Source of the DNA: Heracleum sosnowskyi | Lineage: Eukaryota; Streptophyta; Magnoliopsida; Apiales; Apiaceae | Assembly: GCA_030848705.1 (NCBI GenBank) | Contig: CM061236.1 | Span: 140,338,574 to 140,402,573, forward strand | Length of the DNA stretch: 64,000 bases | Reading direction: 5' to 3' | Shown: positions 45,060 through 57,189 of the stretch, in pieces | Position numbering within the stretch: position 1 is the first letter of the stretch | Layout: each line of letters starts with the position of its first letter | Position numbers and translations under genes: made by a program | Notes under the pieces: model-generated | Database searches by the model: none | The model's input: the letters and a program-made list of their open reading frames with translations, nothing else | What the model was told of the DNA's origin: nothing

Positions 45060-46440
45060 CTTTCAAATTTGAGGCATGCCAAGTCATTGGCACCTCATGC
45101 CCTTCGAGGGTTTCTAGCTTGTACGAGCCTCGACCAAATACGTTCTTGACGCGATATGGTCCTTCCCAATTTGGGGCCAACTTGCCTTTTTGTCCAACTC
45201 CGGATGCCTCAATCTTTCGGAGAACTAAATCTCATTGTCGAAAGAATCTCTCTTTAACCCTTAGGTTGTAATAGAAAGATGCTCGTTTCTGATGCTGAAC
45301 TATCTTGGCATTTGCCTCATCTCTAACTTCATCAATCAAATCTTAGGCCAGCCTCAAGCCTTCCTCATTTGTTTCTGGCTCATAAGCCTCAATTCTTGGA
45401 GACGTGTGAGTAATCTCCACTGGAACCACTGCCTCTGCCCCATATGCCAACAGAAAGGGGGTAGCTCCAGTGGTGACTTTGCAGGTAGTACGATATGCCC
45501 ATAGTATGGGGAGCAATTCGTCCACCCAAGTGTTTCTGGAGCGTTCAACTCTTTTCTTCAGTCCATCTAGGATAATTCGATTTGCAACCTCAGCTTACCC
45601 ATTTGCTTGAGGATGGGCGACAGAAGTGAAGCGCAACTTGATATCGTTCTCATCACAATATTTCTTAAACTCATCGTTGTTAAACTGAGTTCCATTGTCT
45701 GTGACCAAGATACGTGGAATCCCGTATTTGCATATCACATTTTCCCAGAAGAAATGCATCACTTGCTTGGTGGTTATCTTGGCTAATGGCTTAGCCTCAA
45801 TCCACTTGGTGAAGTAGTCGATTGCTACTATCAAGAACTTCCGTTGTGCACTTGCCATTGGGAAAGGTCCAAGTATATCCATTCCCCACATGGCAAATGG
45901 AATTGGTGAGTTTATGGATGTCAACATCTCTGGTGGTTGCCTAACCACTGGTGCATGCTTTTGGCACCGTTCACATTTCTTCACGTAGCTTTTAGCATCA
46001 GCAAGCATGCTTGGCCAGTAGAAACCTAGACGAGTGATTTTATGGGCAATGGCTCTGCCCCCCAAGTGCTGCCCACAAATTCCTTCATGTACTTCCTTCA
46101 GGGCCAATTCTGCCTCTTGAGGTCTCAAACATTTCAGATATGGAACGATGAAAGACTTTTTGTATAGAATTCCCTCAATCAGGGTATACCTTAGTGCTCT
46201 CACATACAACTTTCGTGCTTCTGAAGTGTCATTGGGTAACCACCCGGTTTCCAGATGAGCTTTGATGGGATCTATCTAACAACTAGCAACATCAATGGGT
46301 GCTACCAACTTTTCGTTGATGCTTCGGGTCCTCAAGACTTGGAAGTATACACTCCCTGCATAGTTTTCAATTTCAGAAGAAGCAAATTTAGACAAGGCAT
46401 CAGCCTTCATGTTTTCTTCCCTTGGAATATGCTCTACATA
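45060..46440 (-). pseudogene. Integrase region of element D
   Basis: On the minus strand: an H2C2 zinc-binding segment (HEGICGQHLGG ... GFYWPSM ... CERCQKHAP), then MWGMDILGPFP (first Asp), VTDNGTQFNNDEF (second Asp) and SVAHPQANG followed by a stop at the point where the catalytic Glu motif begins. It continues after the stop (ELLPILWAYRTTCKVTTGATP, then AYGAEAVVPVEI), another stop, and ends with GPYRVKNVFGRGSYKLETLE. At least three in-frame stops. Confidence 0.9.
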
Positions 46441-47878
46441 ACATTACTCAAACTGAGTCATGATGGCCTTGACAAGTTTCAAGTACTTGGCCATGACTTC
46501 ATCTCTGGCCTCAAATTCCCCATTTACTTGGGAAACCACTAGCCTCGAATCTCCACATACTTTCAGAGTTTTAACTCTCAAGGCTCCAGCCAGCCCTAAG
46601 CCAGCTATCAGAGCTTCATACTCAGCCTCATTGTTTATCGTTGGGAGGTCAAGTTTTAGTGCATACTCTATGAGGAATCCATCAAGACTTTGTAGCACTA
46701 AACCGGCTCCATTTGATTTTGTTTTTTATGCTCCATCAAAATAGAGCACCCAATATTCTTTGAAATTCATCTCTTGATCTTTCTCATCCTCTACTATTAC
46801 TTCCTGCCCCCCGACTTCTTGGTTGTCAATGGTACATTCAACCATGAAGTCAGCAAGTGCTTGAGCTTTTATGGCCGTTCGAGGCTTATACTTGACGTCG
46901 AATTCGCCCAATTCAAAGGCCCATTTGATCAACCTTCCACTAACTTGAGGGCTATGCAAGATGTTTCTTAGAGGTTGATCAATCAAGACCTCTATCTTGT
47001 GAGCCTGGAAGTACGGGCGTAGCTTTCTTGAGGCCATTATCAAGGCTAAGGCAAACTTCTCAATCGTTGAGTAGTTTATTTCTGCCCCATGTAGAATCTT
47101 ACTCACATAGTAGATGGGTTTCTGAACCTTCAATTCTTCTTTTACCAAAACGGCTCCAAGGGTTGTGCTAGAGACCGCCAAGTATAAATAGAGAATTTCC
47201 CCTGGCTCGGGCTTTGCCAACAGTGGTGCCTCAGCCATGTATTTCTTCAGGGCCTCAAAGGCCTCTTGGCTTTCAGTCGTCCATTCAAAGTTTTTCACAT
47301 TCTTGAGTGCTTTGAAGAAGGGTAAACACTTCTTTCCTGATTTGGAGATGAATCTTCACAATGCTGCCACTCTCCCTGTTAGTTTCTGGACATCTTTGAT
47401 AGTCCATGGTGGTTCCATGTCTAGAATTGCTTTGATTTTGTCGGGATTAGCCTCGATTCCTCTCTTGGAAACCATCATGCCTAAAAAATTTCCCGAGCCT
47501 ACACCAAAGGCACACTTAGTTGGATTCAACATCATCTTGTGGTGCCTTAGCACTTCAAATGCCTCTCGGAGGTGCTCAATGTGATCGGCCTTATCGAGGC
47601 TCTTGACTAACATGTCATCTACATAGACCTCCATGGTTTTTCCAATTAGGTGTCCAAAAATTTTGTTCACCAATCTTTGGTATGTTGCCCATGCATTCTT
47701 AAGTCCAAATGCCATGACTAGATAACAGAAAACACCAAAGTCAGTGATGAATGATACCTTGGAGATGTCATCCTTGTGCATTTTGATTTGGTTGTATCCA
47801 CTGAAGCCATCCATGAAGCTGAGCATCTCGTGTCCAGCTGTAGCATCTATTAATGCATCAATCCTTGGTAAGGGAAAA
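46441..47878 (-). pseudogene. RT (3' part), RNase H and second RNase H-like domain of element D
   Basis: From the copia junction: FPLPRIDALIDATAGHEML, SFMDGFSGYNQIKMH, VMAFGLKNAWATYQRL and the catalytic box EVYVDDMLVKS. After a TGA near 47357 come the RT connection and RNase H (FEWTTESQEAFEALKK, TLGAVLV, YYVSKILHGAE, YSTIEKFALALI). A second domain starts WVLYFDGA, has an in-frame stop, then GAGLVLQSLDGFLIEYALKL and NNEAEYEALIAGL. This archaeal-type RNase H after the usual one is diagnostic for Tat-related elements. Confidence 0.92.
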
Positions 47879-47883
47879 CAATC
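47879..47883. other. Target site duplication of copia B (left)
   Basis: CAATC here equals CAATC at 60922-60926. Element D's RT frame reads across the two copies once copia B is removed, which confirms the boundaries. Confidence 0.95.
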
Positions 47884-48941
47884 TGTTGGTCCTTGTGTAT
47901 TATAGAAGGGGGGGGGGATGAATGCAATACTGATAAAATTCAATCTCAGTTTCAACAACTAAAACTAAGATTTAATGTTATCAATAATATGTATGCATTC
48001 ACAAACAGTAAAATAGAGAAGACAGGATTCACAAAATAAATGTTTTATTTATTTTGCAAAGTGTTGCTACAACCTCAAGAGAGAATTCTTGAGCTTCGAT
48101 TTTTCTTCAAGGCACTTGCTAGTCTTCGTTCTTATCCCTAGAATGAATTGATAGTCTAAGTATAAAACTAATCCTATCACTATCAACACGGGTCTGTGAA
48201 GTTGCTGTCATTATCAAGTGGCAGCTTCTTACAAAGTGTCTACCCATGTGACTTTCCTAAATTGCTAACAATGTCAGATATACATTACAAAAAAAGCAAC
48301 CTAGATTCATTCTATTTCTAGCTAAAACAATTCAGCAAATAGAGACTTGACCTTGCTCTTGAATTGATTCGCTTTTGTTTGCAGTGCTTGAAGCTTCTGT
48401 CGTAGTCTTGCAGACTTGGTGCAGCTTAGGGATACTGCAACACGCCTGTTTCTTGAACATTGAAACTGTCACAGGGTTTGACTGAGAAAGATACCTAGAA
48501 CAAGGATCTTTCTCAACACAGTTACTTTTGCCGCAAAGCTTGATGTCACAGGAATGTGCTTTTGGTGACAGTAGGAGTTCCCCGCATAGTGTGCTGTCGA
48601 GGTTTCCAAACTTGTTGTCGAGGGCTAAAGTTGTTGTCGCGTAGTCTTCCGCCAATGTTGCTGTCAGAGTGAATATGCTGTCTTGACTTGCAACATTCTG
48701 TCTTCTTGTAATCTTACTGTCAATGCTTTTGACGGTAACCTTTATTCATGCTGTCATCTAATATGCGTTCTTTGAGGCTTGAACACAGAAAGTGAACTTC
48801 TTCCAAATTACACAATTAAAATAACATTGCATACTGATTACAAGAACATACTTTGGCTGTGACAGTATGTTCTACTTAATTAAAAAATTAAGTATATACA
48901 AAGTTAAGTTGTTCCTATGCTATCAGCCATAAATCCCAACA
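47884..48941 (-). repeat. 3' LTR of copia B
   Basis: 1,058 bp; in element sense it begins TGTTGGGATTTATGGC and ends ACAAGGACCAACA. It has a G10 tract on the plus strand (47908-47917) and many gacag/ctgtc words. The polypurine tract is at 48942-48954 (element sense aaattgggggaga). Confidence 0.95.
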
Positions 48942-49033
48942 ATCTCCCCCAATTTGTTTTTATGGACAATAACAACAAATTTACAATATATGCTGACAAC
49001 TTAACTAACAAGATCAGAATGGATTAAGAATGT

Positions 49034-52000
49034 TTACTTAGCTTGAGATTTCCTCTTCTGTCTCGTTACTTCCTCTCTTCTGAGAGCTTCTACCAAGCTG
49101 CTTCTTAGACCTTCTACAAGAGAGATTTCAGTAGGTGTGACTGCAGCATCTTCTATTTCTTCAATGATCTTCTTGAGGAGGTATGTCATAGAGACAGCTT
49201 CCACCTTGATCATTTCTTTTAGCATTGGCTCTAGAGATTAGTTCCTTCACTCTAGCTCCCAGTGTCTTGTCTCTCAACACCAGCATTTTGTAGATCTCTT
49301 GAACAGCATAAACTCTTCATGGATTGGCATTTGAACTGAGTATTCCATCTAACACTTTCAGAATTGACTTGGTTTCCATTCTGGATGTGCCAACCAAATT
49401 CATGAAGCTGTTCCTTCTTGTGCCATCCTTAGTTACAGATCTATAGAAAACACATGGTGGATTTGTGTAGACTTCAGGTAGCTTTTGTATGAGCGGGTTC
49501 TGGATTTGCATATCCAATATTTCATTGAATGGTGTTTGAGTTGCCCTGATCTTTCCCTTCAAGGCACACAACACCTTTGCTGGTAGACTCTGCAATAACT
49601 GCATTGTGATGAAATAAGATATGCCAGAAGTGAAATAGATACTTACAACCCATCTTTTCTCATCATTAACCATTACACTGACACTGGTGATTTGATCCTT
49701 TAACAGTTTTGTGGTGTTGGTTGGACGGTTGCATGGAGCATTCATTGCTTGTTCCACCAAACTGCTAAATTCACTATCATGATTGTGTAATGTGCTCTCC
49801 CTGTAATCCACCATTAGAGTATTGGCTTCTTCTTGATCATACTCAGTACCATTGGACCAAGTATTTCCTTTATGGATGGATTCAGACAGTTTCCCTTTAC
49901 CTTTCCCAGACTTATTTTGTTCCTCCATTTCTCTCCATCTTCTTTGTAGAGCAGATTCTTGAGATGCTGGAATTGGCTCTCTGATTATCACATGAGGTAG
50001 AATTGGATGTCTAGATGCAGGTCTTCTTTGCATTGCATCTTGAGTTGCTTTAGACATCAGTACTCTTTCTCCATCCAAGTCAACTTCAACAAGCTCTTCA
50101 GCTTTATCCTTTGGTTGTCCACTGCTTGGTTTGACCTGCTCCCCCTTAGATATTGCTTTCCCCTTAGCTCCCCCTGAGTTCCACCTGATTCCTGAATAGA
50201 TATTGATTCTGATCTTGCTACCTTCTCCCCCTTAGTTGAGTTGGCAGCTACTAGGTCAGTGAGGAACTGGATAGAGAGCTGAGTAGCAGCAAAACCATCA
50301 ACCATCAGTTGAGAGAGAGAGAGTCCATCTTGGAGTTCAAAGTAGCACACTGTCCTTCCAGAGCTGCAATCCTGTTACCAAAAGTAGCAGAGGGGCCACC
50401 AGACCTTAACCTTCTTTGAGGGGAAGGAAAAGAAAGGGGCTTGGAGGCTATGGGGGTGCTCACACTCTCAGGGTGTTTTTGAGTGATCTCATCACCCCTC
50501 ACTGATTGACTTTCAAGGCCTAATGCCTGAATAGTGTGGGCTCCCTCAATATCTCTCTGGACATGCTCAAGTCCCTCTCCTTTTGCCAGCTCATTTGGCT
50601 GCCTCTCATTTTTATGCTCACCTCTCTTTTCTTTTATCTCTCTTTTCTTTTGCACACCCTCACTCAACCTAGATGCATGGGTATGAGCAGTACTAAAATG
50701 CATGGAAGGAGTAGATTTAGAATGTACCTTTAAGAGTTTGGCAAGAGGTAGATCATCATCAGAGGCATCCTCAATGATTACATCATCAAAATCAGGCTGA
50801 GAGGACTGGACAACATCTTTGGCAGGAATGTTACTGTCAGTTGGAGTCTGGACAGCAGGTTCTGGCATGACAGCAACTTTGGGAGGTGGAGTGACAGTAG
50901 GTTCTGTAGTGACAGTATCTTTCTCTCCACCCATGACAGAAGCTGTGTTCAGGACAACAACATTGCCAGTGTCTTTGACAGCAACAGAGGCTGTGACAGC
51001 ATCTTCCTGAAGGTAAGATGCTCCTTGTAGTTCAGACAAAGTGTTGGCTGTTTCATTTTCTGACAAAATACCACTTTGCCCTAGCTCAGTGTTTGGAGGA
51101 GTGGTGTCCATCTCACTTGGTGAAATGGGTTCTTGTGGACCACTGGATGGGGGCTCATCCATGATTGGAGATGGATGATCAAAACCTGAAGGGTTGGGAC
51201 TGTCCCCTTCTCTAGGTTGTTGAGAAGAAACAAAAGAATGTGTAGGGAAGGAAGAAGGTGAAAGTGTAGTAGAGAGTGGGGGCTGATGCACAGATGAAAC
51301 ATGTGAACCATCAATAGGAGTAGAGAAATCCTCACTGTGCCCTAACTCACTGTGTGTTTCTTCAAGTGGGGGTTTCTCAGGTTGTGAACCATGAGTTTGT
51401 GCAGACTCTGTACAGGGTGCCTTTGGAGACAGGCCAATTTCAATAGATGTCCCTTGTTGAGAAGGCACATCTAGGGAGGAGTTTATTTCCCTGGTTTCCT
51501 CTACAGTCTTTTGGGAGACTGCAGGGTGGCTGCCAGTGGTTTTGGTCCTCCTAGCTCTCTTCTTCTTAGGCTCAGGGGGAACCATTGTGGGTTCTGTTGG
51601 ACTACCTTCCTTATTTGTTGCACTAGGTGCAGTGTCTCCCTCTTGACTAACAGAGCTACCACCAACATCAGCTTCTCTTTGGGCTTTGGGAAGTCTAGAG
51701 GGCCTAGGCTGAGTGTATGGTGTTGAATGGGGGTTAACTGAATTTGGGTCTAATTCAGTTTCATTCTCAAGAGTGAAAGAGTCATAACCAGATGGTAATG
51801 GTAAATCAGGGTTGAACACTTGATCAACCATGTGCTGAGTGAAACAAAGTGGAATATGTGCATTGAGATTCTGTGAAGATAACAGTGTGTGGGTGTGTTC
51901 TTCTTCAAAACTGAGCAAGCCTCTAAACGAGGAGCAACATCATTAAAATCACAGAATGAATTAATGCACATCATAAGAAAGCGAGGGTAGGTTGATACCT

Positions 52001-52599
52001 TCTTACCTATGGCAGCTTGGAGGTGTGCCATGAGGAGAGCACCAACATTCATCTTGTATCCATGGACAAGAGAATGTGTCAGTTTCTTGATGTAGGAGGG
52101 TATTCCATTCCAGCCTGTGGACTTGGTAGAGAACACCTTGACCATCACATCAAATATCATGCTCCACTCCTTTCTCAGATGCTTCCTATCCATTTCACCA
52201 GTTGGATACCACTTGGTAGTCCCCTCTTCGAGAATAGGGCCTGCATACCCAATCTTCAAAAAGAGCTTCTTGAGAGTGTCATCATTGGCAAGTTCAGCAA
52301 ATTGGTGTCCTGCTTCAAGTGTAATTCCAGGAGCATTGTTGATGACCTCAGCTGTAAGAGTGTATTGTTGCCCAGAGATTGTGAATTGAATACCCGGGTT
52401 CTCACCCTCAGTTTGAGCAACAGCAGTTTACCAAAACGCCTCAACTCTGTCTAAGTCGAGAATGGGGGTTGAGGTGATGGCATAACCGAGATAGGACTTG
52501 TTCAAGAAAAACACTAGTCCTTTGAAGCCTTCACCATCATCATTTGGGGAAAAGATGCCAGCAAAGTTTGTTTGAGAGAGAGTCTGTTTGGGGGCCATT
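49034..52599 (-). pseudogene. ORF3 (extra ORF) of copia B
   Basis: From an ATG at 52599 (minus): MAPKQTLSQTNFAGIFSPND, a TAA near 52424, then a globular domain (GITLEAGHQFAEL, GWNGIPSYIKKLTHSLVHGY, YPRFLMMCINSFC). A frame slip near 51920 leads to a ~540-aa Pro/Ser/Thr/Glu-rich linker (VSQEGDTAPS, PPSSGPQEPISPSEM) rich in TV/DTV words. A coiled-coil end (RIAALEGQCATLNSKMDSL) follows; after further slips near 50310 and 50070 there is a helical C-terminal part (ALQRRWREMEEQNKSGKG, LVEGLRSSLVEALRREEV). No enzymatic motif; role unknown, env-like or structural roles have been proposed for such ORFs. Confidence 0.8.
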
Positions 52600-53270
52600 G
52601 AAATTTCAAGAAAAGAAGAAAGTAAGAAGGTTGCTTTTTGCTGGAAGAAAGGTATTTTGCCTTGAGTTTGATGAGAAAGAGAGAGATATGTCTGAGTAAT
52701 TGGGGAATAAATAGGGGTATCTCAAACGTTTTGTGCATAAAAAGTGGATTTCAAGAACGTGTCTTAACCCACTCTTAAACACCTGAGTTACTGCCCGTTA
52801 TTCACTGACCAACGTGGGATAAATATCCAATTTCAACGGTCCACTATTGTTGACAGTAACCTGTGCGCTAGAAACAATCTGTCAGTAATAAGAGGTGGTG
52901 ACAGTAGGTTTTGCGCGACGGCAACTATTGCGCAAAAACTTGTTGTCACCGTTAAGCATATGAATGACAGTATCCTTTACAAGTCTTGACATAAAGTCTT
53001 TTCCTGCTGTCAAGAAGGTTGCTGTCAAGAAACACACGACAGTATCCTTCTTAACGACAGTAACTTCGATTGGGAATTGGTTCTGTCATAAACTTATTAG
53101 AATGCTTTATTCATATACTTAACTTAATATTGACACATTATGGATTTAGAAATGTAATCGTTTCAACATAGATATTTAAGCAAAGTACACAGACACTTCA
53201 TAAACTCAATAACCACAAAAACAAGAACTTTTATTATTAATAAAATCATTAAAATAGAACATTGACTACA

Positions 53271-53522
53271 TTATTCTATGATTTTATCAACTAGTTCTAA
53301 CGTCTCTGCCTTAATTTCTTCTTCAGAGCGACCTTCTTCTTTGAGAAGTGCCTGAAGCTCTTTCTCTTCTTCCTGAGCCTTGGCCTCCTCTTCTTGTTTC
53401 TTTTCTTCATCTATCTCATCCATGGCGTCCAACAGCATCTCGAAGAGCTCATCAATCTCTTCACTGTCGGGTTCACTATCGCACCTTTTTAGCCCTACTT
53501 CGATTCCTACTTTGTTTTCCAT
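53271..53522 (-). CDS. Small acidic ORF between pol and ORF3 of copia B (83 aa)
   Basis: MENKVGIEVGLKRCDSEPDS, then an almost continuous Glu-rich helix (DEIDEEKKQEEEAKAQEEEK) ending ETLELVDKIIE. It is open, has an ATG and lies alone between RNase H and ORF3. Strongly acidic and probably coiled coil. Whether it is translated is unknown. Could equally be a small accessory ORF or a remnant of a larger frame. Confidence 0.5.
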   Translation of the reverse strand: MENKVGIEVGLKRCDSEPDSEEIDELFEMLLDAMDEIDEEKKQEEEAKAQEEEKELQALLKEEGRSEEEIKAETLELVDKIIE

Positions 53523-53928
53523 TATTTACTTTAAAACTGAGAGCAGACTGGTGAAACCTAAGGTTAATTTATAGGCAAAACCTTCTAAGGATTAAAGTCT
53601 AATGGTCAACAGTTAGAGTACCCATACAACTACCATAAAAGTAATTAATGGTCGTGTCCTCCTTTAATCCTACAGATTAATGCTAAAAGGTGTGAAAGTC
53701 CAATGGAACAGATTTTTATCTCTCAAACTTAACAAGTAACCACATTAATGTCATACACGGTTTAAAAGTATGAGACTGGCACAAAATACTGACATGAAAA
53801 GTCAAATCAACACATGATGTCACATAACAGACATAGACCAAGTAGACAGTAACTTCTCTTGACAGCAGGTTTGAAGTTGCTGTCATGAGCTTCATTAGAG
53901 AATTTGGCATTATAGAAAACTGAGTAAA

Positions 53929-56139
53929 TCAACGTACCAGGTTTAGCATTCCCAATTCACTTACCAACCTGTTAAAGGTTGCTTCATCCAATGGCTTAGT
54001 GAAGATGTCAGCAAGTTGCTTGTCAGTTGGGACATAGATCAGCTTCACAGTTCCTTGTTCAACATGCTCTCTGATAAAGTGATGTCTTATATCAATGTGC
54101 TTTGTCCTAGAGTGTTGAACTGGATTGTCTGATATGGCTATGGCACTAGTGTTGTCACAGTAGATAGGAATTTCACTTAACACTAGACCATAATCCAGAA
54201 GTTGATTCTTCATCCATAAAATTTGTGCACAGCAACTGCCTGCAGCAATATACTCAGCTTCTGCAGTTGAGGTAGAAACTGAATGTTGCTTCTTGCTAAA
54301 CCATGAGACCAATCTACCACCAATAAATTGACAGCTACCAGTAGTACTCTTTCTGTCAATCTTGCATCCAGCATAGTCTGAGTCTGAGTAGCCAATTAGA
54401 TCAAATCCAGTGTTCTTGGGATACCAAAGACCTAGGTTAGAAGTGCCTTTTAGGTATCTAAAGATTCTCTTGATGGCTACTAAGTGAGACTCCTTTGGAT
54501 CACTCTGAAACCTTGCACAGAGACATGTAGCAAACATGATGACAGGTCTGCTAGCAGTTAGGTATAGGAGAGATCCTACCATGCCTCTATAGGTGCTTGA
54601 GTCAACTTTCTTCCCTTTAGGATCAAGATCCAGACTGGTTGAGGTGGACATTGGTGTCTTTGAAGGTGATGAATCTTCCAAGTTGAACTTTCTGAGAAGT
54701 TCCTTGATGTATTTAGCTTGACAAATGAAGATTCCATCAGATTGTTGAAGAATTTGTAATCCCAGAAAGAATGACAATTCTCCCATCATACTCATCTCAT
54801 ATTTGTTACTCATGAGAGAGGAAAACTTCTCACACAGTCTCTCATTTGTTGAACCAAATATGATATCATCCACATAGATTTGTACTAGAATGATGTCCTT
54901 GCCATGGTGTTTGTAGAAAAGTGTCTTGTCCACAACTCCTCTAGTAAACTGATTGTCCAAGAGAAAAGTGGAGAGTGTGTCATACCAAGCCCTGGGTGCT
55001 TGCTTTAGTCCATACAAAGCTTTGAAGAGTTTGTATACAAAATCATACACTTCAGCATCCTCAAACCCTGGTGGCTGTTCAACATATACTTCTTCTTCCA
55101 ATTCTCCATTTAGGAAGGCACTTTTGACATCCATCTGAAATACTTTGAAGTTGCAGTGTGCAGCATAGGCTAGAAAGATTCTTATAGCTTCAAGTCTTGC
55201 AACAGGTGCAAATGTCTCATCATAATCTATTCCATCATGTTGACAGTAACCCTTAGCTACTAGCCTTGCTTTGTTTCTTGTCACTGATCCATTTTCATCA
55301 AGCTTGTTTCTGAAAACCCATTTGGTTTCAATAACTGACTTTCCCTTAGGTCTTGGAACTAGCCTCCATACATTGTTCCTTTCAAACTGATTTAGCTCTT
55401 CTTGCATGGCTATCACCCAGTCAGAATCCAACAATGCTTCATCAATTGTCTTAGGTTCCATTTGAGATAGGAAGCATGAAAACATGCTGTCAGCAGAGAC
55501 TTTGTTCCTGGTCCTCACTCCAGAATCAGGGTCACCAATGATGAGGTCACTTGAGTGATCCTTGTTCCACTTGGTGATTCTAGGCAAGCTACTTGACTGT
55601 ATAGGAACATTTTCTTCAGTTTGTTGAGTTGAATGATCGCCAATCCCATTGTCTTCACCATGTTCTTCATTGTCTCCAGAGTCACCATTGTCAAGAATGT
55701 TAGAGGATATGGTATGTGACTGAGCTGGAGTTTGGTTGACAGTAGTGGCATTGACAGTATCTTTATCAACTTCAACAACTTGAGTGAAGCTAGGTTCTTC
55801 ATCCACAATTTCCTCAGCTTCCAAGTATCCTTGATTCTCAAATCTGAATGTCTGCATCTTTCCTTCTTCATGCAGTCCTGGAAACTTGGTTTCATCAAAT
55901 GTGACATTAACACTTTCTTCAATAATCCCGTGTTCCATAACATAAACTCTGTAGGCAGTCCTTTCTGTGCTGTAACCCATGAATAATCCTTCAAAAGCCT
56001 TGGTGTGAAATTTTCCTTTCTTCTCATGATTATCCTTCATCATAAAGCATTTGCTCCCAAACACATGAAAATATTTGACAGTAGGTTTCTTTCCAGTTAA
56101 CAGACAGTAAGGTGTACTTGCATGAGTTTTGTTGATCAT
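53929..56139 (-). pseudogene. Copia B integrase end, reverse transcriptase and RNase H
   Basis: Follows a TAG at 56149-56151 in the same frame. The integrase C-terminal part includes KPTVKYFHVFGSKCF and YSTERTAYRVY. RT: WVFRNKLDENGSVTRNKARL, VFQMDVKSAFLNGELEEEVY, LYGLKQAPRAWY and the catalytic box QIYVDDIIFGS. RNase H: GYSDSDYAGCKIDRKSTTGS, VSTSTAEAEYIAAGSCCAQ, DNTSAIAISDNPVQHSRTKH, VRE-type HFIREHVEQG. All catalytic residues of RT and RNase H appear present. Ends at a stop at 53929. Confidence 0.95.
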
Positions 56140-56148
56140 GGTTCTGTT

Positions 56149-57177
56149 CTAAGTATAACAGGCAGTGTTGATAGCTTCAGCCCAGAAATATGTTGGCAGT
56201 TTGGCATCATGCAACATAGTTCTAGCTGCTTCAATGAGAGTCCTGTTCTTTCTTTCTACAACTCCATTCTGCTGTGGAGTTCTTGCAGCAGAGAATTGTT
56301 GTACAATTCCTTCATCTTTACAGAAATTTCCAAGAGTGGCATTTCTGAATTCTGTACCATTGTCACTCCTCAAGATTTGAACTTTTGAGTTTGGAGTTCT
56401 ATCAAGAACTCTGACTTGATCAATGATCACTTGAGCAGCTTCATCTTTGGATTCTAGAAACTTCACCCAAGTGTACCTTGAGTAATCATCCACCATTACT
56501 AAGGCATATCTCTTCTTGGCCATTGATGGTACATTGACTGGTCCAAAGAGATCCATGTGAATCAACTTGAGTGCTTCAATGTTGGTGTTCATTTGCTTGG
56601 ACTTGTGCACAGCTCTTCTCAGTTTGCCCATTTGACAATCTTCACACAGTCCTTCTTGATAGAATTCCTGTTGGGGCAAACCTCTCACTAACTCCTTCTT
56701 CATCATAATATTCATTGTCTTGAAGTTGAGATGTGAGAGGTTCCTGTGCCAAAGCATACTGTCACCAACAGTAGCTTTACTGTAGAAACAGTAAACCTTA
56801 TCCTTCTTTGTTGAATTTAAGTCAGCAACAAACAAGCTTCCTTTTCTAACCCCTTTTAGAGAGAGGCTACTGTTCTTCTTGTGATAGATGTTGCACAGCA
56901 TCATATCAAAATCAACCTTGAATCCCCTGTCACTGAATTGGCTGACACTGAGTAGATTGTGCTTCAATCCATCCACAAGAGCAATATCTTCAACGACAAC
57001 ATTTCCAATTTCTAGACAGCCATATCCCACTGTGTAACCCTTGCTGTTGTCTCCAAAGGTTATGATTGGGCCAGCTTTCTCAACATAATGTGATAGCAGG
57101 GCTTTATCACCTGTCATGTGTCTTGAGCAGCCACTGTCAATGATCCACATGACTTGATCTTTCTTCTTGCCCTGCAA
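56149..57177 (-). pseudogene. Copia B protease and integrase core
   Basis: Protease active centre WIIDSGCSRHMTGD at the start. Pre-integrase zinc segment: LWHRNLSHLNFKTMNIM (HHCC-type His) and CEDCQMGK. Integrase core: IHMDLFGPVNVPS (Asp), LRSDNGTEFRN (Asp), QQNGVVERKNRTLIEAARTM (Glu). The frame is in register with both neighbours and is bounded by TAG codons at 57190-57192 and 56149-56151. Confidence 0.94.
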
Positions 57178-57189
57178 AACAGAATGTGT

